This document shows positions 24,763 through 34,234 of a stretch of 64,000 nt of DNA, in pieces. Positions within the stretch are counted from its first letter, which is position 1. The number at the start of each line of letters is the position of its first letter. This DNA comes from Piscinibacterium candidicorallinum. GTDB taxonomy: Bacteria; Pseudomonadota; Gammaproteobacteria; Burkholderiales; Burkholderiaceae_C. Where the stretch lies: contig NZ_CP180191.1 of NCBI RefSeq assembly GCF_047549485.1, positions 3,534,001 through 3,598,000 on the forward strand. Direction: 5' to 3'. The notes beneath the pieces are model-generated. The model saw nothing but the letters and a program-made list of their open reading frames with translations. It did not search any database and had not been told where the DNA came from. A program made the translations under genes and the position numbers.

Positions 24763-26679
24763 TTAACTAGCGCGCTGCAGCGAACCCAGGAATCGCTCTG
24801 CATTCTGGAAGCCGATGACCCGGCTGCCCTGAATCTCCTGGCCGTCCTTGGCGAAGAAGATGATGCCCGGCGGGCCGAACAGGCCGAAGCGCTTGAGCAG
24901 GGCGCGGTCATCGGCGTTGTTGGCGGTCACGTCCACCTGCAGCAAGGTGAACTCGCGCATCTTGGCGGCCACCGCCGGGTCCGTGAAGGTGAATTTCTCC
25001 ATCTCCTTGCAGGACACGCACCACTCCGCCCAGAAGTCCAGCAGCACGGGCTTGCCCAGCGCAGAAGCCATTGCGATGGCAGCGTCCAGCTCGTCAGTCG
25101 TCTTCACGCGGGCGAATTCGTCCTTGATCGAACGGCCGGCCGCAGCCTGCGGTGCCGTGGGTGCGCCTGAAGTCGCCGGCGGTGCAGCGGCGGCGCCGCG
25201 CAAATGTGCCAGCGGTTGCAGCACCTCACGCCCGCCACTGGCCAGGCCGATCAGCTGCAGCGCACCGGCAGCCAGCAGCACGACGCCCACGCCCTTGAAC
25301 AAGCGCCGCCAGCCAGACGCCGCCTCGGGCAGCGGGTCGAATACCCGCAGGTACACCGCACTCACGATCAGCAGCGTGGCCCAGCCGAGCATCTCCAGCC
25401 AGCTCGGAATCACCGGATTGATCATCCAGAGCGCCGTGGCCAGGATCAGCACACCGAAGAAGCGCTTCACGCCCTCCATCCAGCCGCCGGCGCGCGGCAG
25501 CAGCGCACCCGCGCCCAGGCCGATCAGCAGCAGCGGCACACCCATGCCCAGGGCCATGGCAAAGAGCATGGCGCCGCCAAAGACTGCGTCCTTGCTCTGC
25601 GCGATGAACACCAGGGTGGAGGCCAGCGGCGCCGTCACGCAGGGGCCGACGATCACCGCAGACAGCGCGCCCATGATGAACACACCCACAAACTGGCCGC
25701 CGCGCTGCTTGCTGCTCATGGCATCCAGCCGGTCGCGCAGGAAGGCGGGCAGCTGCAGTTCGTAGAAGCCGAACATCGACAGGCTCAGCAGCACCAGCAG
25801 CCCGGCAAAGGAGAACAGCACCGCCGGCTTCTGCAGGAAAGCCGCCAGACCCTCGCCCGCAAGGCCTGCCGCCACGCCCATGCCCGTGTAGATGATGGCC
25901 ATGCCCGCCACATAGGCAGCAGCCAGTGCAAAGCCGCGCGCCTTGGTGAGCGACGCACCCTGCCCCGTGATGATCGAGGACAGGATCGGGATCATCGGCA
26001 GCACGCAGGGCGTGAAGGTCAGTGCAACGCCCAGGCCGAAGAACAGCAGCAGCCCGAGCCAGAGGTTGCGCTGCGCCAGCACGGATTCGATGCGGGATTC
26101 AGCCGCAGCGACGGCGCCCTGCGGCGCGGCGTTGCCGGGCGCGCTTGTGTTTGTCGTTGCAAGGGCAGGCGTGGCCACCGCAGCGGCGCCCGGCGCACCC
26201 GCAACCGTCATGCTGAGCTTGGCCGTGCTCTCCATGGGCGGATAGCACAGGCCGGCATCCGCGCAGCCCTGGCTCGTCACCTTCAGCGTGAAGGCACCGT
26301 CTGCAGACTCCACCGGCAGCAGGATGCGCAGCCGGCCACGATGGCTTTCAACATCCTTCTGAAAGGTTTCGTCGAACTTGATCTTGCCTGGCGGAATCTG
26401 CGCCGGCCCGAAGCGCACGCTGGCAGGCTCTGCCGCGAAGGCGAACTTCTCGCGGTACATGTAGTAGCCGTCCGCGATGTCGAAAGCCACCTCGATGGTG
26501 CGGTCATCCACCGCCTTCGCGCTGAACTGGAAGGCCTTCTCGGGCTCGAGGAAGTCGTCTTTGGCTGCGGCCGGCGTCAGGGCAGTAAGTGCGGCAAGGG
26601 CAGCGAAGAACAGCGCAGCGATCATGCGCAGCAACGTGGCGGTCAGACCGGGGCGGGAAGCGGGTGCGAAGCGGTTCAT
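24763..26679 (-). CDS. dsbD: DsbD, thiol:disulfide interchange protein
   Basis: Inner-membrane electron conduit of 638 residues carrying thioredoxin-derived electrons to periplasmic DsbC/DsbG and cytochrome c maturation. Signal peptide to about residue 39; N-terminal periplasmic domain with the CADAGLC cysteine pair; eight-helix core with TPCVLP and GPCVTAP cysteines; C-terminal thioredoxin domain with WCVSCK (Cys554, Cys557). All six redox cysteines are intact. Reduction of apocytochrome cysteines fits the CcsB/ResB system nearby. Confidence 0.96.
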   Translation of the reverse strand: MNRFAPASRPGLTATLLRMIAALFFAALAALTALTPAAAKDDFLEPEKAFQFSAKAVDDRTIEVAFDIADGYYMYREKFAFAAEPASVRFGPAQIPPGKIKFDETFQKDVESHRGRLRILLPVESADGAFTLKVTSQGCADAGLCYPPMESTAKLSMTVAGAPGAAAVATPALATTNTSAPGNAAPQGAVAAAESRIESVLAQRNLWLGLLLFFGLGVALTFTPCVLPMIPILSSIITGQGASLTKARGFALAAAYVAGMAIIYTGMGVAAGLAGEGLAAFLQKPAVLFSFAGLLVLLSLSMFGFYELQLPAFLRDRLDAMSSKQRGGQFVGVFIMGALSAVIVGPCVTAPLASTLVFIAQSKDAVFGGAMLFAMALGMGVPLLLIGLGAGALLPRAGGWMEGVKRFFGVLILATALWMINPVIPSWLEMLGWATLLIVSAVYLRVFDPLPEAASGWRRLFKGVGVVLLAAGALQLIGLASGGREVLQPLAHLRGAAAAPPATSGAPTAPQAAAGRSIKDEFARVKTTDELDAAIAMASALGKPVLLDFWAEWCVSCKEMEKFTFTDPAVAAKMREFTLLQVDVTANNADDRALLKRFGLFGPPGIIFFAKDGQEIQGSRVIGFQNAERFLGSLQRAS

Positions 26680-26868
26680 GGGCTCACTGTGACGCCTGAG
26701 GGCCGAGGCGGGTTCCTCGGCTGGCCGCGTCGGGCGGCCAGAGCGGATTGTCGCAGAGCGGGATGCTTCAATTTGTCAACGACGCGGCATCCGGTCCGCG
26801 GGGAAGCGCTATGAGCGCGGGGCTTTGCAGCCCATAATCGATCGCCCTGCCGGTCGACTCGCCCGCTC

Positions 26869-29800
26869 ATGCCGAACCCTCCCTCCGATCAACCCGCCGA
26901 ATTGCTGAGCATCGATGATCTGACGCAGATCATCGGCATCGCGGGTCTGTCGGTCTTCGTTGTGGACGCGGCAACGCGCACCATCCACCTCTCGCACCCA
27001 CCTGTGCCCCTTGGGCGCGAATCCGGCATGGCCACCTACAGGCCAACCGAAGTGGCGCTGGATCGCTGGTTCCGCGAGCTGCATGCCGATGATCTGGCCA
27101 CCTGCCGCAGCACCATTGACCAGGCGCTTGGTGGGCATCTGGACCGCTGGGACTTCGAGTACCGGCAGCAGGACCCGACCGGACGATGGCATTGGCTGCG
27201 CTGCCGGGGTGTGGCGCAGCGCAGTGCAGCCGGGGCAGTGACGCGACTGATCGGCAATCTGCGCGATGTCACGCACCGACGCCAGATGTCCGAGGAGCTC
27301 GCGCAGACGCGGGCCCAGGCCGAGGCGCTGGACAAGACCCTGCGCGCCGCGCTGGATCACGTGGACATCTCGGTGGCGATCTTTGACGCGCATGAGCGCC
27401 TCGCCCTGTGCAACGCCGCCTACCGCCGCGACTTCGTACCTGCCTACCCCGGCCACACACTGGAGGGTATGACGATCGAGGAGATCGTCACGGACGTGGT
27501 GGAGCGTGCCGAGCCGGGCACAGCCAGCATGCCGCGGGAGCTGTCCACCTGGGCAGCGCGCCGCCTCGCCGACTTCCGCCGGGCAGACGGTCAGCCCAAG
27601 CTCATCCAGACCGACGCTGGCGAGTGGCTGCAACGTGCCGACTATCGCACCGAGGATGGCGGCACCATCACCATCAGCAGCGACGTGACCCACCTGCGCC
27701 GTGCAGAGGCGCAGGCCCGGCTGCTCGCCGCAGTTGCGCAGGTCACCAGCAACGGCATGGCCATCAGCGATGCAAAGGGGCGGGTTACCTGGGTGAATCC
27801 GAGCCTGGAGCAGATGAGCGGCTATGCGGGCGCCGATCTTCTGGGCAAGCGCCTGCACCAGCTGCTGGTGGGTGCAGACGGTTCCACGGAGAGTCTTCAG
27901 TGGATCGTCGAGCGCATCGAGGCGGCCGAGCCTGCGCAGGCCGAGCTGCTGCTGCAGCGCGCGGACGGCACGCCCTTCTGGGTGCGCTACGAGGTGCAGC
28001 TCATTCCCGGCCCTGACGACGAGCCGAAGCGGCTGGTGCACGTCCTGACCGATGTGACTGAGCGCCGACGTTTCACGAATGCGTTGGCCAAAGCGCAACA
28101 AGCCGCCGTCAACGCGCAACAGTCGCTAGAAGATGCCATGTCGACCGCGGAGATTGCCCTGGCGATCTACGACAGCCGCGAGCAGCTCGTGCTGTGCAAC
28201 GGTCGATACGCGGCGGGCCTGGGCGTAGGCGTTACGCCTGCACAGCTGCGCACACGCAGCTTCGAGGACGTGCTGCGTCTAGCCCTGCAGAGCCCGGCAG
28301 GCCGCGGTGCAGATGTGATCGCAGAGAACGAAGACCGCTTCTTCGAGGAGCGTCTAGCGCAGTTCCGGCGCGCCGACGGGCAGCCAATCCTGCAGCAGAT
28401 GCAGGACGGTCGCTGGGTGCAGCGTTCCGAGTTCCGCATGCGCAACCAGGGGACCGTCAGCGTGCGCCAGGACGTGACTCTGCTGAAGGCGGCGGAGCTG
28501 CGTGCGCAGCAGCTGGCGCTGGTCGCCACGCACACCAAGAATTCGATCGTGATCAGCGATGCACGCGGGCTCGTGACCTGGGTCAATCCAGCGTTTGTGG
28601 AACAGACCGGCTTCAGCCTCGAAGAGATGCAAGGGCGCACGCCCGGCGCCGTGCTGCAGGGCGAAGGGACCGATGCCGCAACCGTCGCTGTCATGCGCGC
28701 CAGCCTGCGGTCCGGCCAGGGGTTTGCCGTCGAGGTTCTGAACTACACCAAACAGGGCGCGCCGTACTGGGCTGCGATCGATGTGCATCCGATCCGCGAC
28801 GACTCGGGGCGAGTCACGCAGTTCGTGTCCGTGCAGACGGATATCACCGAGCAACGCGCCGCCTCCGCCGCGCTGATCAAGGCCAAGGAGGATGCCGAGG
28901 CCGCCAGCCAGGCGCGCAGCCGGTTTGTGGCGAACATGAGCCACGAGCTGCGCACGCCGACCAGCGGGATCGTGGGCCTGCTCGACTTCGTGCTGCGCGA
29001 CCCGGTCACCGAGGACCAGGCCCGGTTCCTTGGCCTTGCTCGGCGTTCTGCCACCGCGTTGCTCGCGGTCATCAACGACATCCTGGATCTGTCCAAGCTG
29101 GAGTCGGGCAAGCTCACGCTGGCAAGCGAGGGATTCGATATTGCGGGTGTGACCTACGAAACGTGCCGCACGCTCGCTGCGCAGGCGGGCTCCAAGCAGC
29201 TGCGCTTCAGCGTCTGGGTGGGTGATGTCCCGCCGCTTGTGCTGGGAGACGGTCAGCGATATCGGCAGGTGCTGACCAACCTGCTGTCGAATGCGTTCAA
29301 GTTCACTGACGAGGGCGAGGTCGCCGTGTCACTGGAGCCGGCAGCCGGCTGCCCCAGTCAGCTTGTGCTCAGCGTGCGCGATACGGGCGTGGGGATTCCG
29401 GCCGACAAACTGCAGCGCATCTTCTCGCCTTTCGAGCAGGCGGATGACACGGTTTCCCGCCGCTACGGGGGCACAGGCTTGGGTTTGGCGATCTGTGAGC
29501 TGATCTGCCGCGCAATGGGCGGGCGGATTGAGGTGGAGAGCTCACCGCTCTCGGGTAGCACGTTCAGCGTCTGGCTGCCACTGGTCGCCCAGCACAGCCC
29601 TGCGCCGAACCCAAGGCTAAACAGGCTGCGCGGGAACGCGATTGTGCTGTCGCTGCATAGCGATGGTTGGTATAGCCCCGTCGCGAAGAAACTCACGCAG
29701 ATCGGTTTGGCGGTGCGATCGTGCAGTGGTGCTCAGGAGGCGCTGGCATTGCTCGAGCAACGGGGGCGCGCTGAGACGGACATGTTCGTGATCGATTCGC

Positions 29801-30477
29801 CGCGGGGCACAACTGGCATGACTGTCGGTGCCGTGCTGCGGGCCTTGAACAACGCGTTGAGTCCCTCCTGCGTGCGAGTGGTTCTGGTGGATGCCGACGA
29901 GTTTGGGCACGAACTCCTCATGCAGGCACGCGAGCACCAGTGGGCGACGCTGATCCGACCGCTCGACCCCGCTGATCTGGTTGAGCTCAGCCTCAAACGG
30001 CGTGATTCGGACGATCCGGCGCCCGCGGCGGCGGCGCCGTTGCAAGCCGTGCGGCAAGCCCTGGTGATGCGTAATGGCAGGACGCTGCGGGTTCTGGTCG
30101 CGGAAGACAACCCAATCAATGCACTCATCATCGAGCAGCAGCTCAAGCAGCTCGGCGCCGTACCGACGCTGGTCGACTCAGGCACGGACGCAGTGAAGTT
30201 GCGCTGCGATCAGCACTTCGAGCTGGCCTTCATGGACATGCACATGCCCGAAATGGGCGGTGTCGAGGCGACCCAGCAGATTCGCCGTTGGGAGGCGGCT
30301 ACAGGGCGAGACGCTCTGCCAATCTATGCGCTGACCGCAAACATCCTGCCGGAGGATCGTGATCGCTGCCTGGCGGCAGGTATGAATGGGTTCATGACCA
30401 AGCCCGTCCAACTTGAAGAGCTGCGAGCGGTGCTTGAGCAACGCGAGCAACCAACTGCTCAGCACTCCGGCCGCTGA
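26869..30477 (+). CDS. Five-PAS hybrid sensor histidine kinase with degenerate and intact receiver domains
   Basis: Hybrid kinase of 1202 residues without membrane helices, so cytoplasmic sensing. Approximate order: PAS 30-135, PAS 155-280, PAS 285-400, PAS 415-535, PAS 540-660, HisKA with His692 in NMSHELRTP, HATPase 795-910 (LLSNAFKFT, DTGVGIP, GGTGLGLAI), a degenerate receiver about 923-1045, and an intact C-terminal receiver about 1073-1190 with Asp1123 in FMDMHMPEMGG and TKPV. PAS units 2-3 and 4-5 look like an internal duplication (FRRADGQP recurs; ISDA(K/R)G-VTWVNP recurs). The degenerate receiver lacks the acidic pocket and has Arg for Lys (LIRPL). No partner regulator is adjacent; the signal is unknown. 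Confidence 0.93.
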   Translation: MPNPPSDQPAELLSIDDLTQIIGIAGLSVFVVDAATRTIHLSHPPVPLGRESGMATYRPTEVALDRWFRELHADDLATCRSTIDQALGGHLDRWDFEYRQQDPTGRWHWLRCRGVAQRSAAGAVTRLIGNLRDVTHRRQMSEELAQTRAQAEALDKTLRAALDHVDISVAIFDAHERLALCNAAYRRDFVPAYPGHTLEGMTIEEIVTDVVERAEPGTASMPRELSTWAARRLADFRRADGQPKLIQTDAGEWLQRADYRTEDGGTITISSDVTHLRRAEAQARLLAAVAQVTSNGMAISDAKGRVTWVNPSLEQMSGYAGADLLGKRLHQLLVGADGSTESLQWIVERIEAAEPAQAELLLQRADGTPFWVRYEVQLIPGPDDEPKRLVHVLTDVTERRRFTNALAKAQQAAVNAQQSLEDAMSTAEIALAIYDSREQLVLCNGRYAAGLGVGVTPAQLRTRSFEDVLRLALQSPAGRGADVIAENEDRFFEERLAQFRRADGQPILQQMQDGRWVQRSEFRMRNQGTVSVRQDVTLLKAAELRAQQLALVATHTKNSIVISDARGLVTWVNPAFVEQTGFSLEEMQGRTPGAVLQGEGTDAATVAVMRASLRSGQGFAVEVLNYTKQGAPYWAAIDVHPIRDDSGRVTQFVSVQTDITEQRAASAALIKAKEDAEAASQARSRFVANMSHELRTPTSGIVGLLDFVLRDPVTEDQARFLGLARRSATALLAVINDILDLSKLESGKLTLASEGFDIAGVTYETCRTLAAQAGSKQLRFSVWVGDVPPLVLGDGQRYRQVLTNLLSNAFKFTDEGEVAVSLEPAAGCPSQLVLSVRDTGVGIPADKLQRIFSPFEQADDTVSRRYGGTGLGLAICELICRAMGGRIEVESSPLSGSTFSVWLPLVAQHSPAPNPRLNRLRGNAIVLSLHSDGWYSPVAKKLTQIGLAVRSCSGAQEALALLEQRGRAETDMFVIDSPRGTTGMTVGAVLRALNNALSPSCVRVVLVDADEFGHELLMQAREHQWATLIRPLDPADLVELSLKRRDSDDPAPAAAAPLQAVRQALVMRNGRTLRVLVAEDNPINALIIEQQLKQLGAVPTLVDSGTDAVKLRCDQHFELAFMDMHMPEMGGVEATQQIRRWEAATGRDALPIYALTANILPEDRDRCLAAGMNGFMTKPVQLEELRAVLEQREQPTAQHSGR

Positions 30478-30512
30478 GCGCTCGGGTGCGAGCACGTTCC
30501 GGCAGTTGCAAA

Positions 30513-30541
30513 GTAAAAGGGCCGCAGTGCGGCCCTTTTAC
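30513..30541. terminator. Bidirectional terminator between hybrid kinase and rplQ
   Basis: Perfect 13-bp arms GTAAAAGGGCCGC (30513-30525) and GCGGCCCTTTTAC (30529-30541) around AGT. The A/T ends give a T-rich 3' flank in both directions; the two genes converge here. Confidence 0.85.
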
Positions 30542-30574
30542 TGGTGATCGACAAGTGTCTATCTGTCGAGAGGT

Positions 30575-30982
30575 TCACTCGCCTTTCGGTGCGGGGGCGT
30601 CGCTGGGCATCGGCTCGGTGGTCTCCGGACGATCCACCAGCTCAACCAGCGCCATGGGCGCGTTGTCGCCCTTGCGAAAGCCATACTTCAGAATGCGAAC
30701 GTAGCCACCCGGACGGTTCTTGAAGCGCGGGCCGAGATCGGCAAACAGCTTCAGCACGTTGTCGCGGTCGCGCAGGCGGTTGAAGGCAAGGCGCTTGTTG
30801 GCCAGCGTGTCAGTCTTTGCGGTCGTGATCAGCGGTTCGACGACGCGACGCAGTTCCTTGGCCTTCGGCAGCGTCGTCTTGATGACTTCGTGCTTGATGA
30901 GGGCGTTGGACAGATTTCGGAGCATCGCGAGGCGATGCGAGGAGGTGCGGTTCAGTTTCCGCAGGCCGTGGCCGTGACGCAT
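30575..30982 (-). CDS. rplQ: 50S ribosomal protein L17
   Basis: L17 of 135 residues (MRHGHGLRKLNRTSSHR start, LRRVVEPLIT, YVRILKYGFRKGDNAPMA). It lines the exit-tunnel side of the large subunit. Last gene of the alpha operon, 157 bp after rpoA, ending before the bidirectional terminator at 30513-30541. Confidence 0.98.
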   Translation of the reverse strand: MRHGHGLRKLNRTSSHRLAMLRNLSNALIKHEVIKTTLPKAKELRRVVEPLITTAKTDTLANKRLAFNRLRDRDNVLKLFADLGPRFKNRPGGYVRILKYGFRKGDNAPMALVELVDRPETTEPMPSDAPAPKGE

Positions 30983-31139
30983 GATGAATCCTTTCGTTGA
31001 GTCTTGATGGGCTGCTTCTTCTATCGCCCATGCGGGGCGCGGAGCAGTGGGTCGTGCTTTGCGGCTGCCTCGGGTCTGTGCCTTGGTTCAGCCGCGGCGG
31101 TGAGGTGTCTCCTCCGCACCGCGGTTCTGTCGGGAGTAC

Positions 31140-32147
31140 TTAGTTGCGGTCGAGGCCGGCGGGCGGCCAGTTCTCGAGCTTCATGCCCAGGGTCAGACCA
31201 CGGGCAGCAAGCACTTCCTTGATTTCATTGAGAGACTTGCGTCCCAGGTTCGGCGTCTTGAGCAGCTCGTTCTCGGTGCGCTGAATCAGATCGCCAATGT
31301 AGTAGATGTTTTCGGCCTTCAGGCAGTTCGCGGAACGAACCGTCAGCTCAAGATCGTCCACCGGACGCATGAGGATCGGATCCACGGACGGCGAGCTGCT
31401 CGTGGCGCCACGCACGATGGGTGCAGCTTCCGCAAGGATCGCTTCGGTCTGGCCTTCCAGTGCGGCGAACACGGCAAGCTGCTCGACCAGGATACGCGAC
31501 GACTGGCGCACCGCCTCTTCCGGGGAGATGGCGCCGTTGGTATCGATGGTCAGCACCAGCTTGTCCAGATCGGTGCGCTGTTCGACGCGTGCGCTCTCGA
31601 CGGCATAGCTCACACGCCGAACCGGCGAGAAGGATGCATCCATCACGATGCGTCCGATGGTCTTGCTGTGGTCGTCTGCAAACGCGCGGACGTTGCCAGG
31701 CACGAAGCCGCGGCCCTTCTCCACCTTGATCTGCATTTCCAGCTTGCCGCCGGCCAGATGGGCGATCAGATGCTCGGGGTTCACGATCTCGACGTCATGC
31801 GACAGTTCGATATCGGAGGCCAGCACGGGGCCTTCACCAGACTTGCGCAGCGTGACGGTGGCTTCGTCGCGGTTGTGGAGCTTGAACACCACACCCTTGA
31901 GGTTGAGCAGGATGTCTACGACGTCTTCCTGCACGCCATCCAGCGTCGAGTACTCGTGAACGACGCCGGCGATCGAGACTTCGGTCGGCGCATAACCGAC
32001 CATGGAGGACAGCAGCACTCGGCGCAGCGCGTTGCCCAGGGTGTGGCCATAGCCGCGCTCGAACGGCTCCATCGTGACCTTCGCTGAGAAAGGCCCGACG
32101 GATTCCACTTCGATGCTGCGCGGCTTGAGAATCGGGGTATTGGCCAT
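31140..32147 (-). CDS. rpoA: RNA polymerase alpha subunit
   Basis: Alpha subunit of 335 residues. N-terminal dimerisation domain (PFERGYGHTLGNALRRVLLSSM) and C-terminal DNA-binding domain (SANCLKAENIYYIGDLIQRTE, LGRKSLNEIKEVL) are complete. Usual alpha-operon position between rpsD and rplQ. Confidence 0.99.
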   Translation of the reverse strand: MANTPILKPRSIEVESVGPFSAKVTMEPFERGYGHTLGNALRRVLLSSMVGYAPTEVSIAGVVHEYSTLDGVQEDVVDILLNLKGVVFKLHNRDEATVTLRKSGEGPVLASDIELSHDVEIVNPEHLIAHLAGGKLEMQIKVEKGRGFVPGNVRAFADDHSKTIGRIVMDASFSPVRRVSYAVESARVEQRTDLDKLVLTIDTNGAISPEEAVRQSSRILVEQLAVFAALEGQTEAILAEAAPIVRGATSSSPSVDPILMRPVDDLELTVRSANCLKAENIYYIGDLIQRTENELLKTPNLGRKSLNEIKEVLAARGLTLGMKLENWPPAGLDRN

Positions 32148-32262
32148 GCGATTTTCCTTTCAATGCACTTGCGAATGCATTCTTGAAAAAGTCATTGCCC
32201 GCCAAGGCACTCGGGGCTTCGGAAGCCGCGAGTGCAGGGCGAGCGAGAAAACCGGGTCTGAA

Positions 32263-32886
32263 TCAGCGCGAGTACAACTCGACGATCATGCTTTCGTTGA
32301 TGTCCTGGGCGACATCCGCACGATCCGGGACCTGCTTGAAGACGCCTTCCATCTTGGTGGCATCCACAGACACCCAGCCCGGAAAGCCGGACTGTGCCAG
32401 GAGCTGGAGACTATCGATCACACGGGTCTGCTTCTTGGACTTGTCGCGGATGGCGACCACGTCGCCAGCCTTCACGCTGTATGACGGAATGTTCACGGGC
32501 TGGCCGTTGACAAGAATGGCCTTGTGGCTGACAAGTTGACGAGCCTCGGCGCGAGTCGAACCAAAACCCATGCGGTACACGACGTTGTCCAGACGGCACT
32601 CCAACAGGGCGATCAGGTTCTCACCTGTATTGCCCTTGCGGCGATCAGCCTCTTCGAAATAGCGGCGGAACTGGCGTTCGAGAACGCCATACATGCGCTT
32701 GACCTTCTGCTTTTCGCGCAGCTGTGTGCCGTAGTCCGAGGTGCGAGCACCGGAGGTGCGACCGTGTTGACCGGGCTTCGAATCAAGCTTGCACTTGGAA
32801 TCAACAGCGCGACGCGCGCTCTTGAGATAGAGGTCAGTGCCCTCGCGACGGGAGAGCTTCAGCTTGGGGCCGAGATAGCGTGCCAT
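32263..32886 (-). CDS. rpsD: 30S ribosomal protein S4
   Basis: S4 of 207 residues from ATG 32886 (MARYLGPKLKLSRREG). The S4 RNA-binding fold (LDNVVYRMGFGSTRAEARQLVSHKAILVN) is clear. Primary 16S binder, and in enterobacteria the translational repressor of the alpha operon. An in-frame start 10 codons upstream is not conserved. Confidence 0.98.
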   Translation of the reverse strand: MARYLGPKLKLSRREGTDLYLKSARRAVDSKCKLDSKPGQHGRTSGARTSDYGTQLREKQKVKRMYGVLERQFRRYFEEADRRKGNTGENLIALLECRLDNVVYRMGFGSTRAEARQLVSHKAILVNGQPVNIPSYSVKAGDVVAIRDKSKKQTRVIDSLQLLAQSGFPGWVSVDATKMEGVFKQVPDRADVAQDINESMIVELYSR

Positions 32887-33038
32887 GGAGAACTTCCTTT
32901 TCAGGTATTCGTACACGCCTGCTGCGTGACGAGTCCGGCTTGTTTACTTCGACTCAGCACCATGCTGAATCGGCCCCTGCCGGACCAAGGGGAAGAGCGG
33001 ACTCGAAGGCCCGCTCATTCAACATCAGGACGAGCGCG

Positions 33039-33443
33039 TCAGATACGACGGCGCTTCGGAGGGCGGCAACCGTTGTGGGGGATCGGCGTGATGTCCTGAA
33101 TGGATGTCACGCGAATACCCACTGCGTTGAGCGCGCGTACAGAGGATTCGCGGCCGGGGCCGGGGCCAGTGATGCGCACTTCTACGGTCTTCAGACCATA
33201 CTCAAGCGCAGCGCGGCCGGCCGTCTCGGCAGCGACTTGCGCTGCGAACGGCGTGGACTTGCGAGAGCCCTTGAAGCCCGCACCACCCGCCGTACCCCAT
33301 GAGAGCGCATTGCCCTGGCGATCGGTAATCGTGATGATGGTGTTGTTGAACGACGCGTGCACGTGCGCAATGCCGTCGGTCACTTGCTTGCGGACCTTCT
33401 TGCGAGCGCGCTGGGCGTTGCTTTGCGAGGGAGACTTGGCCAT
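33039..33443 (-). CDS. rpsK: 30S ribosomal protein S11
   Basis: S11 of 134 residues with the family core VHASFNNTIITITDRQGNAL, GPGPGRESSVRAL and the basic tail CRPPKRRRI. Platform protein of the small subunit, between rpsM and rpsD. Confidence 0.98.
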   Translation of the reverse strand: MAKSPSQSNAQRARKKVRKQVTDGIAHVHASFNNTIITITDRQGNALSWGTAGGAGFKGSRKSTPFAAQVAAETAGRAALEYGLKTVEVRITGPGPGRESSVRALNAVGIRVTSIQDITPIPHNGCRPPKRRRI

Positions 33444-33495
33444 GTTTAAACCTTGATCAGATGCGCGTTGGGAGCGCCGAAGCGCTCCGTCATGC

Positions 33496-33861
33496 TTACT
33501 TCTTCAGTGCAACGCCAGCCTTGCGCGGACCCTTGCGAGTGCGGGCATTGGTACGCGTACGCTGACCACGAACGGGGAGTCCCTTGCGGTGGCGCATGCC
33601 ACGATAAGAGCCCATGTCGATCAAACGCTTGATGGACAGCTGCACTTCGCGGCGCAGGTCACCTTCAGTCGTGAACTTGCCCACTTCATCACGCAGGCGT
33701 TCCAGATCAGCGTCGGTCAGGTCTTTCACCTTCTTGCTGAACGGCACACCCGCAGCTTCGCAAATCTTTCGCGCGCGAGGACGACCGATACCGTAAATCG
33801 CCGTGAGGCCGATCTCGGTATGTTGATGGTTCGGGATGTTGATACCGGCAATACGAGCCAT
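33496..33861 (-). CDS. rpsM: 30S ribosomal protein S13
   Basis: S13 of 121 residues (MARIAGINIPNHQHTEIGL, YGIGRPRA, GSYRGMRHRKGLPVRGQRT). Contacts the large subunit and tRNA at the head. Follows rpmJ by 14 bp. Confidence 0.98.
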   Translation of the reverse strand: MARIAGINIPNHQHTEIGLTAIYGIGRPRARKICEAAGVPFSKKVKDLTDADLERLRDEVGKFTTEGDLRREVQLSIKRLIDMGSYRGMRHRKGLPVRGQRTRTNARTRKGPRKAGVALKK

Positions 33862-33875
33862 TTGGAACCCCTAAA

Positions 33876-33989
33876 TTAACCTTGGCGCTGCTTGTGACGC
33901 GGATCCGAGCAGATCACACGAACCACACCATTGCGCTTGATGATCTTGCACTTACGGCAGATCCGCTTTACAGAAGCGAGCACTTTCAT
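33876..33989 (-). CDS. rpmJ: 50S ribosomal protein L36 (zinc-binding form)
   Basis: Only 37 residues: MKVLASVKRICRKCKIIKRN followed by GVVRVICSDPRHKQRQG. The zinc ligands Cys11, Cys14, Cys27 and His32 are all present (C+ form). The start is preceded by GGAG seven bases upstream. Its ATG overlaps the stop of the unidentified 80-codon frame as ATGA (33986-33989). Confidence 0.97.
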   Translation of the reverse strand: MKVLASVKRICRKCKIIKRNGVVRVICSDPRHKQRQG

Positions 33990-34228
33990 GACGTTTCTCC
34001 GAAACCTTCAATGACCCAATTGGCGCGGATTACTCTCCGCGCTTCGCACAGGTCATCGGGCGTGAGCCTCACTCTGACCTTGCTTCCGGACTCGGGGGGA
34101 GCGCTTAAGCCCCTACCTTGCCCCCTGCTTGCCTCGTCCAGTCGGTGTCCTGTGGAACTCCGTCCTAGAGGGGCATCCAGGAGATCTTCAACGATCTCCT
34201 CAAATTCCTGGTACCGATCTTGGCCCAC
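33986..34228 (-). CDS. Unidentified 80-codon frame in the usual infA position
   Basis: An open frame starting with GTG six bases after the secY stop and ending by ATGA overlap with rpmJ. The product (80 residues, beginning MGQDRYQEFEEIVEDLLDA) has no resemblance to IF-1, an S1-like OB fold that normally occupies this slot in Burkholderiales. It has an acidic N-terminal helix and a basic Gly/Ser-rich middle. Codon use is unlike the neighbours: several AGG/AGA, CTA and TTA codons. No ribosome binding site precedes the GTG. The same DNA can fold (AGGAGATC/GATCTCCT hairpin, 34179-34200). It may be a structured spacer rather than a gene. Confidence 0.3.
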   Translation of the reverse strand: MGQDRYQEFEEIVEDLLDAPLGRSSTGHRLDEASRGQGRGLSAPPESGSKVRVRLTPDDLCEARRVIRANWVIEGFGETS

Positions 34229-34234
34229 CGATAC

